Below are positions 39,262 through 47,956 of a stretch of 64,000 nt of DNA, in pieces. The notes under the pieces were generated by a model that was not told where the DNA came from, made no database searches, and worked only from the letters and a program-made list of their open reading frames with translations. Within the stretch, counting starts at the first letter, position 1; every line of letters begins with the position of its first letter. Origin of the DNA: Gemmatimonadota bacterium (GTDB taxonomy: Bacteria; Gemmatimonadota; Gemmatimonadetes; Longimicrobiales; Gaopeijiaceae); NCBI GenBank assembly GCA_030827315.1, contig JAURER010000008.1, positions 1 to 64,000 on the forward strand. Direction: 5' to 3'. Made by a program: the position numbers and the translations under genes.

Positions 39262-42200
39262 CGCGGTGATCCTGTGGTCGCTGCGGAACCGCGGGCTCGT
39301 CCTCCTCTCGTCCGCCGCCCTGGTGCTGGCCGGCGCATGGGCCATGAGCACCACGCCGATCGACGCGATTCCAGACCTCTCGGATGTCCAGGTGATCGTC
39401 CAGGCGGACTTCCGCGAGCAGGCGCCCCAGATCGTCGAAGACCAGGTCACGTACCCCATCACCTCCGAGATGCTCAAGGTGCCGGGAGCGCGCGTGGTCC
39501 GTGGATATTCGTTCTTCGGCCTCTCCCTCACGTACGTCATCTTCGAGGACGGGACCGACATCTACTGGGCGCGCTCACGCGTTCTGGAGTATCTCAACGG
39601 AATCCGGGCGCAGCTTCCCGCCGAAGTGGATCCCCGGCTGGGGCCCGACGCGACCGGAGTCGGGTGGGTGTTTCAGTACGTGCTGGAGTCCGACACGCAT
39701 GACCTGCAGGAGCTTCGCTCACTCCAGGACTGGTACGTCCGCTACCAGCTCACCTCCGTGCCCGGAGTATCGGAGGTCGCGAGTCTGGGCGGCTTCGAAA
39801 AACAGTACCAGGTCGAGGTCGATCCGGAGCGCCTCCGGGCGTTCGACATTCCGGTTACACTGGTGACGCAGGCGCTCGGCTCGCACAACATCGACGTCGG
39901 CGCGCGCGTGCTCGAGATGGGAGGGCGCGAATACATGATCCGCGGCCTCGGCTACCTCGGAGGCATCGACGACATCCGCAACGTCGCGGTGGGCGCGACC
40001 GCCAGCGGGACTCCGGTGCGCGTCGCGGACGTGGCGACGGTACAGGTTGGCCCTGCGCCGCGGCGCGGCGCGTCGGACCTGAACGGCCGTGGTGAGGCGG
40101 TCGGAGGCATCGTCGTCATGCGCTATGGCGCCGATGCGTGGGGAACCATCGAGGCGATCAAGGAGCGACTCAACGAAATCGAGGTTGGCCTCCCGGCCGG
40201 AGTCACGATCCGCACGACCTACGACCGAAGTGACCTCATTGCCCGAGCCATCGATACGCTGCGCGAAAAGCTCGTCGAGGAATCTCTGATCGTGGCGCTC
40301 GTCGTGGCGGTCTTCCTCGTGCACCTGCGCTCGGCGCTGGTGGCTGTCATCACCCTGCCACTGGGCATCCTCATTTCGTTCCTAGTCATGCGCTGGATCG
40401 GCGTGAGTGCGAACATCATGAGTCTGGGTGGAATCGCGATCGCCATCGGCGCGATGGTCGACGGCGCGATCGTGATGATCGAGAACATGCACAAGCACCT
40501 GGAGCGCTCCGACCAGGGCCGGGATCGCTGGGAGGTCGTCGCCGAGAGCTGCCGGCAGGTGGGTCCCCCCATCTTCTTCTCGCTACTGATCATCACGGTC
40601 AGCTTCCTGCCCGTCTTCGTGCTCGAGCAGCAGGAGGGGCGCCTTTTCAAGCCACTGGCGTTCACGAAGACTTTTGCGATGGGCGGCGCCGCGCTCCTCT
40701 CCGTGACACTCGTGCCGGTGCTCATGGGCTATTTCGTGCGCGGGCGCATCCGTCCGGAGAGCGAAAATCCGTTCAATGTCGCCCTCCGTTGGCTGTACCG
40801 GCCGATCATCTCGATGGCCGTGCGCCGGCCCTGGGCGGTCGTCGTAGCCTCGGTGGTCATCGTCGCGGCGACGGTGGTTCCGTGGAGGCAGCTGGGCAGC
40901 GAGTTCATGCCTCCGCTACAGGAGGGGTCGATCCTCTACATGCCCACGACGGTGCCGGGGATCTCGATCGCACAGGCGCGCGAGATCCTGCGATACCAGG
41001 ACAGCGTCCTCGTGTCGTTTCCGGAGGTGGAGACCGTGCTGGGCAAGGCAGGACGAGCCCGCACGGCGACCGACCCGGCACCGCTGGACATGTTCGAGAC
41101 CACGGTCACGCTCAAGCCCCGCGAGCAGTGGCGCGAAGGGATGACGTGGGATCGACTGATCGCCGAAATGGACGTCGCGGTCGCGCTGCCCGGCGTCACG
41201 AACGCCTGGACGATGCCCATCAAGGGTCGCATCGACATGCTGGCCACCGGCGTGCGCACGCCGGTGGGGGTGAAGGTCTTCGGTCCGAGCCTCGACACGC
41301 TCCAGGCGCTCGGCGAGCAGGTCGAGCGGGCCCTGCAGGAGTTGCCCGGAACGCGCAGCGCCTTCGCCGAGCGCGGCGTGTCGGGGTACTACATCGACAT
41401 CGAGGTCGATCGCCAGGAGACTGCCCGGTACGGCATGAACGCGGGCGACGTGCACGAGGCAGTCATGTCCACCGTCGGTGGCACGAACGCGGCGGTTACC
41501 GTCGAGGGCAGGGAGCGGTACGCGGTGAACGTGCGCTACCCGCGCGAGCTTCGAGACGACGTGCAGAAGATCCGGGAGGTGCTGGTGCCGGCCCCCGGCG
41601 GCGCACAGATCCCGCTCGGACAGCTGGCGACCGTCACCGTTGTCCAGGGACCGATGTCGGTGAAGACCGAAAACGCCTTCCCCGTGACGACCGTGTTCGT
41701 GGACATCGACACCCCGGACGTGGGCGGATACGTGCGCGCGGCGCAGGAGCACGTCGCGGCTTCGGTGATGCTGCCGACCGGATACTCGATCGTCTGGAGC
41801 GGTCAGTTCGAGTTCATGGAGCGTGTCCGGGAACGACTCGGCACCATCGTTCCGCTCACCCTGCTCATCGTGTTCACGCTCCTGTACGTGAACTTCGGCA
41901 ACGTCACCGAGGCGGCACTGGTCATGCTCGCCCTCCCGTTCAGCCTTGTGGGTGGCGTCTGGTTTCTCTGGCTGCTTGGCTACAACACCAGCGTCGCCGT
42001 ATGGGTGGGCTTCATCGCGCTGGCGGGGGTCGCCGCCGAAACGGGCGTGGTCATGCTCATCTACCTGGACGAGGCCTGGAAGCGGTATGGTGCGGAAGGT
42101 CGCCTGCGGGAGGGGGCTGACGTGGCCGCGGCCGTCGTTGAAGGCGCCCTGGAGCGCCTGCGTCCGAAGGCCATGACCGTCATCACCGTGATCGCGGGTC

Positions 42201-42370
42201 TCCTGCCCATCCTCTGGAGCGACGGGACCGGAGCCGACGTCATGAAGCGCATCGCTGCGCCCATGGTCGGCGGCATGGTCAGTTCGACCTTCCTCACGCT
42301 CGTGGTAATTCCCGCGCTGTACCTCATCTGGCGTCGGCGCGGGCTGAGCCGTACCCAGCAGACGTCGTGA
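39254..42370 (+). CDS. cusA: HME-RND heavy-metal efflux pump (CusA-like)
   Basis: TPIDAIPDLSDVQVIVQADFREQAPQIVEDQVTYPITSEML; ARSRVLEYLNGIRAQLP; 12 TM RND profile; overlaps cusB. Confidence 0.93.
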   Translation: MIDAVILWSLRNRGLVLLSSAALVLAGAWAMSTTPIDAIPDLSDVQVIVQADFREQAPQIVEDQVTYPITSEMLKVPGARVVRGYSFFGLSLTYVIFEDGTDIYWARSRVLEYLNGIRAQLPAEVDPRLGPDATGVGWVFQYVLESDTHDLQELRSLQDWYVRYQLTSVPGVSEVASLGGFEKQYQVEVDPERLRAFDIPVTLVTQALGSHNIDVGARVLEMGGREYMIRGLGYLGGIDDIRNVAVGATASGTPVRVADVATVQVGPAPRRGASDLNGRGEAVGGIVVMRYGADAWGTIEAIKERLNEIEVGLPAGVTIRTTYDRSDLIARAIDTLREKLVEESLIVALVVAVFLVHLRSALVAVITLPLGILISFLVMRWIGVSANIMSLGGIAIAIGAMVDGAIVMIENMHKHLERSDQGRDRWEVVAESCRQVGPPIFFSLLIITVSFLPVFVLEQQEGRLFKPLAFTKTFAMGGAALLSVTLVPVLMGYFVRGRIRPESENPFNVALRWLYRPIISMAVRRPWAVVVASVVIVAATVVPWRQLGSEFMPPLQEGSILYMPTTVPGISIAQAREILRYQDSVLVSFPEVETVLGKAGRARTATDPAPLDMFETTVTLKPREQWREGMTWDRLIAEMDVAVALPGVTNAWTMPIKGRIDMLATGVRTPVGVKVFGPSLDTLQALGEQVERALQELPGTRSAFAERGVSGYYIDIEVDRQETARYGMNAGDVHEAVMSTVGGTNAAVTVEGRERYAVNVRYPRELRDDVQKIREVLVPAPGGAQIPLGQLATVTVVQGPMSVKTENAFPVTTVFVDIDTPDVGGYVRAAQEHVAASVMLPTGYSIVWSGQFEFMERVRERLGTIVPLTLLIVFTLLYVNFGNVTEAALVMLALPFSLVGGVWFLWLLGYNTSVAVWVGFIALAGVAAETGVVMLIYLDEAWKRYGAEGRLREGADVAAAVVEGALERLRPKAMTVITVIAGLLPILWSDGTGADVMKRIAAPMVGGMVSSTFLTLVVIPALYLIWRRRGLSRTQQTS

Positions 42371-42403
42371 ACGGTGCCCTTACACGATGATGGAGACAGA
42401 CTC

Positions 42404-42883
42404 ATGATCCGAATGAACCGAAGGGACTCTCTGAACGTCGCACCGCTGCTCCTGGCCCTCTCCCTGCTGGCGGGCGCAGCGGCGCCGCTGCACGCACAGT
42501 CCGTGGACAGCGAGGTCGTCGCGACCGTCGACGCATTCCATCGGGCGCTGGCCTCCGGTGACTCCACGGCAGCGCTCTCGCTGCTCGCCGAGGACGTCAC
42601 GATCCTCGAGAGCGGGGGGATCGAGGACAAGTCGCACTACCGCAGCGGGCACCTCGCGGGCGACATGCGGTTCGCCGCCGCCGTGCCACGCGAGCGTGGC
42701 CAGATCCAGGTCCGGGTGGTGGGCGACGTCGCCTGGGCCTGGTCGACCAACGTAGCGCGGGGCACGATGGGTGACCGCGAAGTCAACTCGCAGGGTGCCG
42801 AACTCGTCGTCCTGGGCAGGGCGGACGGTGGGTGGCTGATTCGCGCGATCCACTGGTCGTCACGGCAGCTTCGTCAGCCCTGA
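42404..42883 (+). CDS. SnoaL/DUF4440-like (NTF2-fold) secreted protein
   Basis: Signal peptide then VDAFHRALASGDSTAALSLLAEDVTILESGGIEDKSHYRSGHLAGDM; directly downstream of cusA. Confidence 0.75.
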   Translation: MIRMNRRDSLNVAPLLLALSLLAGAAAPLHAQSVDSEVVATVDAFHRALASGDSTAALSLLAEDVTILESGGIEDKSHYRSGHLAGDMRFAAAVPRERGQIQVRVVGDVAWAWSTNVARGTMGDREVNSQGAELVVLGRADGGWLIRAIHWSSRQLRQP

Positions 42884-42911
42884 ACTTCGCCACCGGGTCC
42901 GGGAACGAGCG

Positions 42912-44147
42912 TCAGCCGTCCCGGGCCCGGAACAGGAAGACGAACGCCGCCCCGCTCAGCAGGGCGACGACGCCCGCCAGCGCGGCGTCGAACCCCAGCG
43001 CGTCGACCATCAGGCCGGCCGACAGCGCTCCGGCCGCGTATCCCAGGTCCCGCCACAGTCGGTAGACGCCCAGGGCGGTCGCCCTCCAGGCGGGCTCGCT
43101 CCGGTCCGACACGAAGGCGAGGAGGGTCGGGTAGACCATCCCGGTGCCGAGCCCCGTGACGCACGCGGCGACGAGTGCGGTGCCCCATGTGTCGCCCGCC
43201 AGGAAACCCACGACGCCCGCGGCCTGGAACGCCAGGCCGCCGATGATGAGTCCTCTGCGGCCGTAACGATCCGAGGCCGGGCCGAAGAACAGCTGGCTCA
43301 CCGCCCAAACGAGCGGGTAGAGCGCGACGACGGAGCCGATGCGGGCCAGGGGAATCCCCCGTGAGGCGAGCAGCACCGGTAGAAGCCCCCAGAGGGCTCC
43401 GTCCTTGAGGTTGGTCGCCAGTCCGGCCAGGCTCGCCGACGCGAGCGCCGGGTCGCTCCACGAGCCGCGGGCCAGCACGGGGAGGAAGGTCGACTCCACC
43501 GCGCCCGCCTCGTGCTTCGGTGCGGGGCCGCCGCGATCCGGCCGGGTCTCGCCGACGAACAGGGAGAGCAGGAATCCCAGCGCGGCCACGCCGATGCCGA
43601 TCTCGAACGGCTGCGGTCGCAGACCCCACGTTGCCGCGACGAAGCCGGTCACTGCTGCGGCGAGCGCCATGCCGGCGTACCCCGCGAACTCGTTCCACCC
43701 GATGACCAGCCCGTACGTGCGCGGGGTCGCCAGATCGACCTTCATGACGACCGTCATGGACCACGTCAGCGACTGGTTCACGCCCAGCAGCACGTTCGCC
43801 CACAGAACCCACGACCACTCCGGCGCATGGATGAGCAGGAACGGGACCGGCAGGCCGATGACCCAGCCGGCGATGAGGAGGGGGCGGCGGCCCCACCGCT
43901 CCGAGAGGGCGCCGGCGAATAGGTTGGTGACGGCCTTGGTGACGCCGAAGGTGGCGATGAAGGCCAGCGCGGCCGACGCCGACACGACGCCGAACTCCGC
44001 TTCGGCGAGGAGCGGTAGCACCGTGCGCTCGATGCCCACCATCGCACCGACGAAGGCGTTGACTACCGCCAGGTGGAGGATGCGTCCGGAATGCTCGAGC
44101 CCCCCGCCGAAGGATCGGCGGGGGGCTCGGTCCACCGAGCCGGTCAC
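42912..44147 (-). CDS. MFS transporter
   Basis: GTG start inferred (VTGSVDRAPRRSFGGG); 12-TM profile, FAGALSERWGRRPLLIAGW motif. Confidence 0.8.
   Translation of the reverse strand: MTGSVDRAPRRSFGGGLEHSGRILHLAVVNAFVGAMVGIERTVLPLLAEAEFGVVSASAALAFIATFGVTKAVTNLFAGALSERWGRRPLLIAGWVIGLPVPFLLIHAPEWSWVLWANVLLGVNQSLTWSMTVVMKVDLATPRTYGLVIGWNEFAGYAGMALAAAVTGFVAATWGLRPQPFEIGIGVAALGFLLSLFVGETRPDRGGPAPKHEAGAVESTFLPVLARGSWSDPALASASLAGLATNLKDGALWGLLPVLLASRGIPLARIGSVVALYPLVWAVSQLFFGPASDRYGRRGLIIGGLAFQAAGVVGFLAGDTWGTALVAACVTGLGTGMVYPTLLAFVSDRSEPAWRATALGVYRLWRDLGYAAGALSAGLMVDALGFDAALAGVVALLSGAAFVFLFRARDG
44096..44129. promoter_or_regulatory. Perfect 15-bp hairpin in the 5' end of the MFS gene
   Basis: CGAGCCCCCCGCCGA-AGGA-TCGGCGGGGGGCTCG. 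Confidence 0.6.
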
Positions 44148-44181
44148 GGCGTGGTCCGGCTGGTCGGTACGGCGTAGCGTG

Positions 44182-45315
44182 TCAGACCCAGCCCTTCTTT
44201 CGGAAGTCCTTGATCGTCGACGCCCACCGGTCCATCTCGTCGGGCAGGCCGAACGAGAGCCGGTTGTGATCAAGCATCGGCGGGAAGTCCCGTCCGACCA
44301 GGAGGCCGGCATCGGCCATGCGGTTGCGGTAGGTGCGCAGATCCCCGTTGATCCGGTGCATGAGGAAGTTGGCGTTCGTCGGAACGTGGTCGAGCCCCAG
44401 CTCGTCGAGCGTCTGGATGACGATCGACTTCGCTTCCTCGTTCACCTTGATCGACCGCTCCACGATTCCTTCGTCGCGCAGCGAAGCCACGGCGGCGGCA
44501 CCCGCGAGTACGTTCGGGCTGTTCTGGATCACGTGCTCGTTGAGCCGCACGGCCGTCGTGGGGTGCGTGACCGCGTACCCGAGGCGGAGTCCCGCCATCG
44601 CGAAGATCTTGGAAAAGGTGCGGATCACGACGACGTTCGGCTTCTGCTCGATCCACTTGAGCGCGTGCCAGTAACGGTCGTCGGTGACGTACTCCAGGTA
44701 CGCCTCGTCCATCAGGAAGACGGTCGTCTCCGGCGCCTCGGCGATCCAGGCGTCGATGTCGGCGGAGTTGGTGATGGTGCCCGTCGGATTGTTCGGGTTG
44801 CAGAAGTAGACGACCGAGGGCCGCTTCTTCGACAGCTCACGCATGCGGCCGACGTCGTGCTGCAGGTCCGCGGTGAGCGGGACCGTGTGCACCTCGAAGG
44901 GCATCGTGTCCTGGTAGTCCATGACGTCCTCGAACGTCGGCTCCGCCATGATGAGCGGCGTGTTCGGACCCTGGAACGCCTGCGTGCACACCTGGAGGAT
45001 CTCCGTGGAGCCGAAGCCCAGCGTCAGATTCTCCGTCTTGACGCCGAGGAAGCGCGCGAGCTCGTCGAGGACCTCCTGACGCCGGCCGCCGTAGCGGTTC
45101 GAGTCCACGATCGCGTCGATGATCGCCTGCCGCGCGGCGGGAGATACCCCGAGCGGGTTCTCGTTGGAGCTCAGCCGGATATCGCCATTCGCCAGCGTCT
45201 TGCCACGGGCGAAGCCCGGCGCGCGGTCGAGAAACGTGCCGATGGCCCCCGAAGCTCCGGTGAAGCCGGCCAAGCCGGCGGCCATTCCCGACGTGACGAA
45301 ACCTCGACGATCCAT
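44182..45315 (-). CDS. Histidinol-phosphate-aminotransferase-like PLP enzyme with Tat-type signal
   Basis: MDRRGFVTSGMAAGLAGFTG signal; IRLSSNENPLGVSPAARQAI, YFCNPNNPTGTI, RTFSKIFAMAGLRLGYAV class-I/II aminotransferase motifs. Confidence 0.82.
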   Translation of the reverse strand: MDRRGFVTSGMAAGLAGFTGASGAIGTFLDRAPGFARGKTLANGDIRLSSNENPLGVSPAARQAIIDAIVDSNRYGGRRQEVLDELARFLGVKTENLTLGFGSTEILQVCTQAFQGPNTPLIMAEPTFEDVMDYQDTMPFEVHTVPLTADLQHDVGRMRELSKKRPSVVYFCNPNNPTGTITNSADIDAWIAEAPETTVFLMDEAYLEYVTDDRYWHALKWIEQKPNVVVIRTFSKIFAMAGLRLGYAVTHPTTAVRLNEHVIQNSPNVLAGAAAVASLRDEGIVERSIKVNEEAKSIVIQTLDELGLDHVPTNANFLMHRINGDLRTYRNRMADAGLLVGRDFPPMLDHNRLSFGLPDEMDRWASTIKDFRKKGWV

Positions 45316-45410
45316 GTTGCCTCCAGCGTGAGTGACGGGCATCCGATCAATGTGGGGGGGCGCGCACGGGTCGGAAAGGGCGCACGGCCGGCGACGCGAC
45401 GCGCGTGGCG

Positions 45411-46451
45411 CTACACGTTGAAGCGGATGTGCATGATGTCGCCGTCCTGGACCACGTACGTCTTCCCCTCCACCTGGAACTTGCCCGCTTCCTTGACCGC
45501 GTGCTCGGAGCCGTGCTCCACGAACACGTCGTACGGGATCACCTCGGCACGGATGAAGCCCCGCTCGAGGTCGGAGTGGATCTTGCCGGCCGCCCGCTGG
45601 GCGAGGGTGCCCCGGCGGATCGTCCAGGCGCGGACCTCGTCGGGCCCGACGGTGAAGAACGAGATCAGGTCGAGTAGCCCGTACGCCGTGCGGATGAAAC
45701 GTGCGAGCGCGGACTCCTCGAGGCCGAGGTCCGAGAGGAACGCCGCCTGGTCGTCGGGTTCCATGGCCGAAATGTCGGCTTCCAGGCTGGCGCACAGCGT
45801 CAGTCCTGCGGCCCCCATCTCCCCGATGCGGCGGTGGAGCTCTTCGGGCATGGGCTGAGCCGCTCGCTCCTCCGCTCGATTCACGGCCACCAGGAGGGGG
45901 CGGTCGGAAAGGATTCCGAAACCCTTGAAGAGCGCGCGGTCCATTTCGCCTTCGGGCACCAGTCGAAGCGGCATCTCCGACTCCAGCGCCCTGAGCGCCC
46001 GCTCGAACGTCGCGATCTCCCGCGGGTCGGCCCGCTCCTTTCGCGCGCGCTCGAGGCGCTTCTCGACGATCTCGAGGTCGGCGAAGACGCACTCGGCGTG
46101 GAACGCCTCCAGGTCGGTCAGCGGGTCCGGATCACCCTCGATGGCGGGGTTGTCGAAGTCCCGGAGGACGAGGCACAGGGCCTCCTGGTCACGGATCTGC
46201 TGGAGTCCCCGGGGGGAAAGGCCCTTCTTGTCTGACCCGTGTTCGCCCGGGACGTCACAGAACGACATCTCGGCGTACGTGGTCTTTTTCGGCGAGAAGA
46301 TCTTCGCCAGCCGATCGATTCGGTCGTCGGGGACGCGTACCGTTCCGAGCCGGACCTCGCCGCCGTAGCCCACGGGGACGTCGAGCCCGGTCATGGTGTT
46401 GAATACCGTCGTCTTGCCGGAGCCGGCGAAGCCGACGAGTCCGATCTTCAT
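45411..46451 (-). CDS. YchF-like / DUF933-domain GTPase
   Basis: GFAGSGKTT P-loop; C-terminal LISFFTVGPDEVRAWTIRRGTLAQRAAGKIHSDLERGFIRAEVIPYDVFVEHGSEHAVKEAGKFQVEGKTYVVQDGDIMHIRFNV DUF933/TGS-like. Confidence 0.88.
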   Translation of the reverse strand: MKIGLVGFAGSGKTTVFNTMTGLDVPVGYGGEVRLGTVRVPDDRIDRLAKIFSPKKTTYAEMSFCDVPGEHGSDKKGLSPRGLQQIRDQEALCLVLRDFDNPAIEGDPDPLTDLEAFHAECVFADLEIVEKRLERARKERADPREIATFERALRALESEMPLRLVPEGEMDRALFKGFGILSDRPLLVAVNRAEERAAQPMPEELHRRIGEMGAAGLTLCASLEADISAMEPDDQAAFLSDLGLEESALARFIRTAYGLLDLISFFTVGPDEVRAWTIRRGTLAQRAAGKIHSDLERGFIRAEVIPYDVFVEHGSEHAVKEAGKFQVEGKTYVVQDGDIMHIRFNV

Positions 46452-46520
46452 GATTCGCTGCGGGATCAGGGAGGCGCCGCCGTCTTCGACCGCGCGTGGA
46501 AAGCCGCGGCAATTCTAACG

Positions 46521-46560
46521 AAAAGGCCCCGGCGGACGCAGTGTCCGCCGGGGCCTTTCC
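46521..46560 (-). terminator. Strong intrinsic terminator downstream of the DAACS symporter
   Basis: AAAAGGCCCCGGCGGAC-GCAGT-GTCCGCCGGGGCCTTT, 13-bp perfect GC stem flanked by A/T runs. Confidence 0.85.
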
Positions 46561-46575
46561 ACGAGCACCCGCCCG

Positions 46576-47874
46576 TCAGGCCGTTTCGGGCCGGGAGCGT
46601 ATCGGCACGGCCGCCGGGAGCCCCTCCCACTCACGGTCGATGCGGTCGACGTACACGCTCGCCGAAATGTCGCCGCACACGTTGAGCGTCGTGCGGGCCA
46701 TGTCGAGAATCCGGTCGACGCCGAGCACGATCGCGATCCCTTCGGGCGGCACGCCCACGGTGGCCATGACGAGCATCATGAGCGGAAGCGACCCGCCCGG
46801 CACCCCGGCGGCGCCGATGGCCGTCAGGACTGCGAGGATCACGACGACGACCTGCTGCCCGAAGCCCAGCTCGACCCCGAAGACCTGGGCCAGGAACAGC
46901 ACCGTCACGCCCTCGAAGAGCGACGTCCCGTTCATGTTCATCGTCGCACCCAGCGGCAGGACGAACCCGGCGATCTTCGGCTGAACGTCGAGTTCGGACT
47001 CGGCCGTTGCGATGGACGTGGGAAGCGTCGCCATGCTGGAACTCGTCGAGAACGCCGTGATGATCGGCGGATTCACCGACTTCCAGAATGTCATCGGGTT
47101 CAGGCGGCCGAAGATCTTCACCAGTGCGGAGATGCCGACCGAGGCGTGCAGGAACAGGCCCACGAGCACCACGACCACGTACATGCTCAGCTGCTGCAGA
47201 ATGCCCCACCCGAACTGCGACGTGATCACGAAGATGAGGCCGAACACGCCATAGGGCGCCAGGCTCATCGCCATGTTGATGATGGCGATGACCGCCTCGC
47301 CGATACCGTCGAGCACGTTGATGACCGGCTGCGCCTTCTCCCGGGGGATCATGGTGAGTGCCGCGCCGAAGATCAGCGAGAAGAAGATCAGCGCGAGCAT
47401 GTCCATGTCGGCCGCGGCGGCGACCGGGTTGCGCGGCACGATGTTGACGAAGGTACTGATGCCGAAGTTCTGCGCGCCGGCCGCGGCGAGCCCGGCCTGC
47501 TGGTCCGAGAACCGCTCCATCAGTTCGTCGACCACGTCGGCGGGAAGTCCCGCTCCCGGCCTGATCGTGTTGACCAGCGTGAGGCCGATCGTGGCCGCGA
47601 TCAGCGTGGAGAGCAGGAAGTAGCCGAAGGTGCGCCCTCCCAGCCGGCCCAGTGTCTTCATGTCTCCGATACCGGCGACGCCGAGGACGATGGACGTGAA
47701 CACGATCGGAACCACGGTCATGAAGAGCAGCCGCAGGAAGACCTGCCCGACCGGATAGGCCACGTTGTCGGAGACCCAGATGAGCCACTGGTCATCGCCG
47801 AAGAACCGGTTGCAGAAGCCGCCGATCAGGGCGCCGAGAAACAGGCCGAGCGCAATCTTGGTATGGAGCTTCAC
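46576..47874 (-). CDS. Dicarboxylate/amino acid:cation symporter (DAACS family)
   Basis: AFSTSSSMATLPTSIATAE, GFVLPLGATMNMNGTSLFEGV, GVPGGSLPLMMLVMATVG motifs. Confidence 0.92.
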   Translation of the reverse strand: MKLHTKIALGLFLGALIGGFCNRFFGDDQWLIWVSDNVAYPVGQVFLRLLFMTVVPIVFTSIVLGVAGIGDMKTLGRLGGRTFGYFLLSTLIAATIGLTLVNTIRPGAGLPADVVDELMERFSDQQAGLAAAGAQNFGISTFVNIVPRNPVAAAADMDMLALIFFSLIFGAALTMIPREKAQPVINVLDGIGEAVIAIINMAMSLAPYGVFGLIFVITSQFGWGILQQLSMYVVVVLVGLFLHASVGISALVKIFGRLNPMTFWKSVNPPIITAFSTSSSMATLPTSIATAESELDVQPKIAGFVLPLGATMNMNGTSLFEGVTVLFLAQVFGVELGFGQQVVVVILAVLTAIGAAGVPGGSLPLMMLVMATVGVPPEGIAIVLGVDRILDMARTTLNVCGDISASVYVDRIDREWEGLPAAVPIRSRPETA

Positions 47875-47956
47875 ACGAACTCCTCTGGAAAATTCGGTGG
47901 ACGGGGAAAGCTAGGCGACTCGTCGACGGGACGCCAAGGAATCCGCCGGGCGCCGT

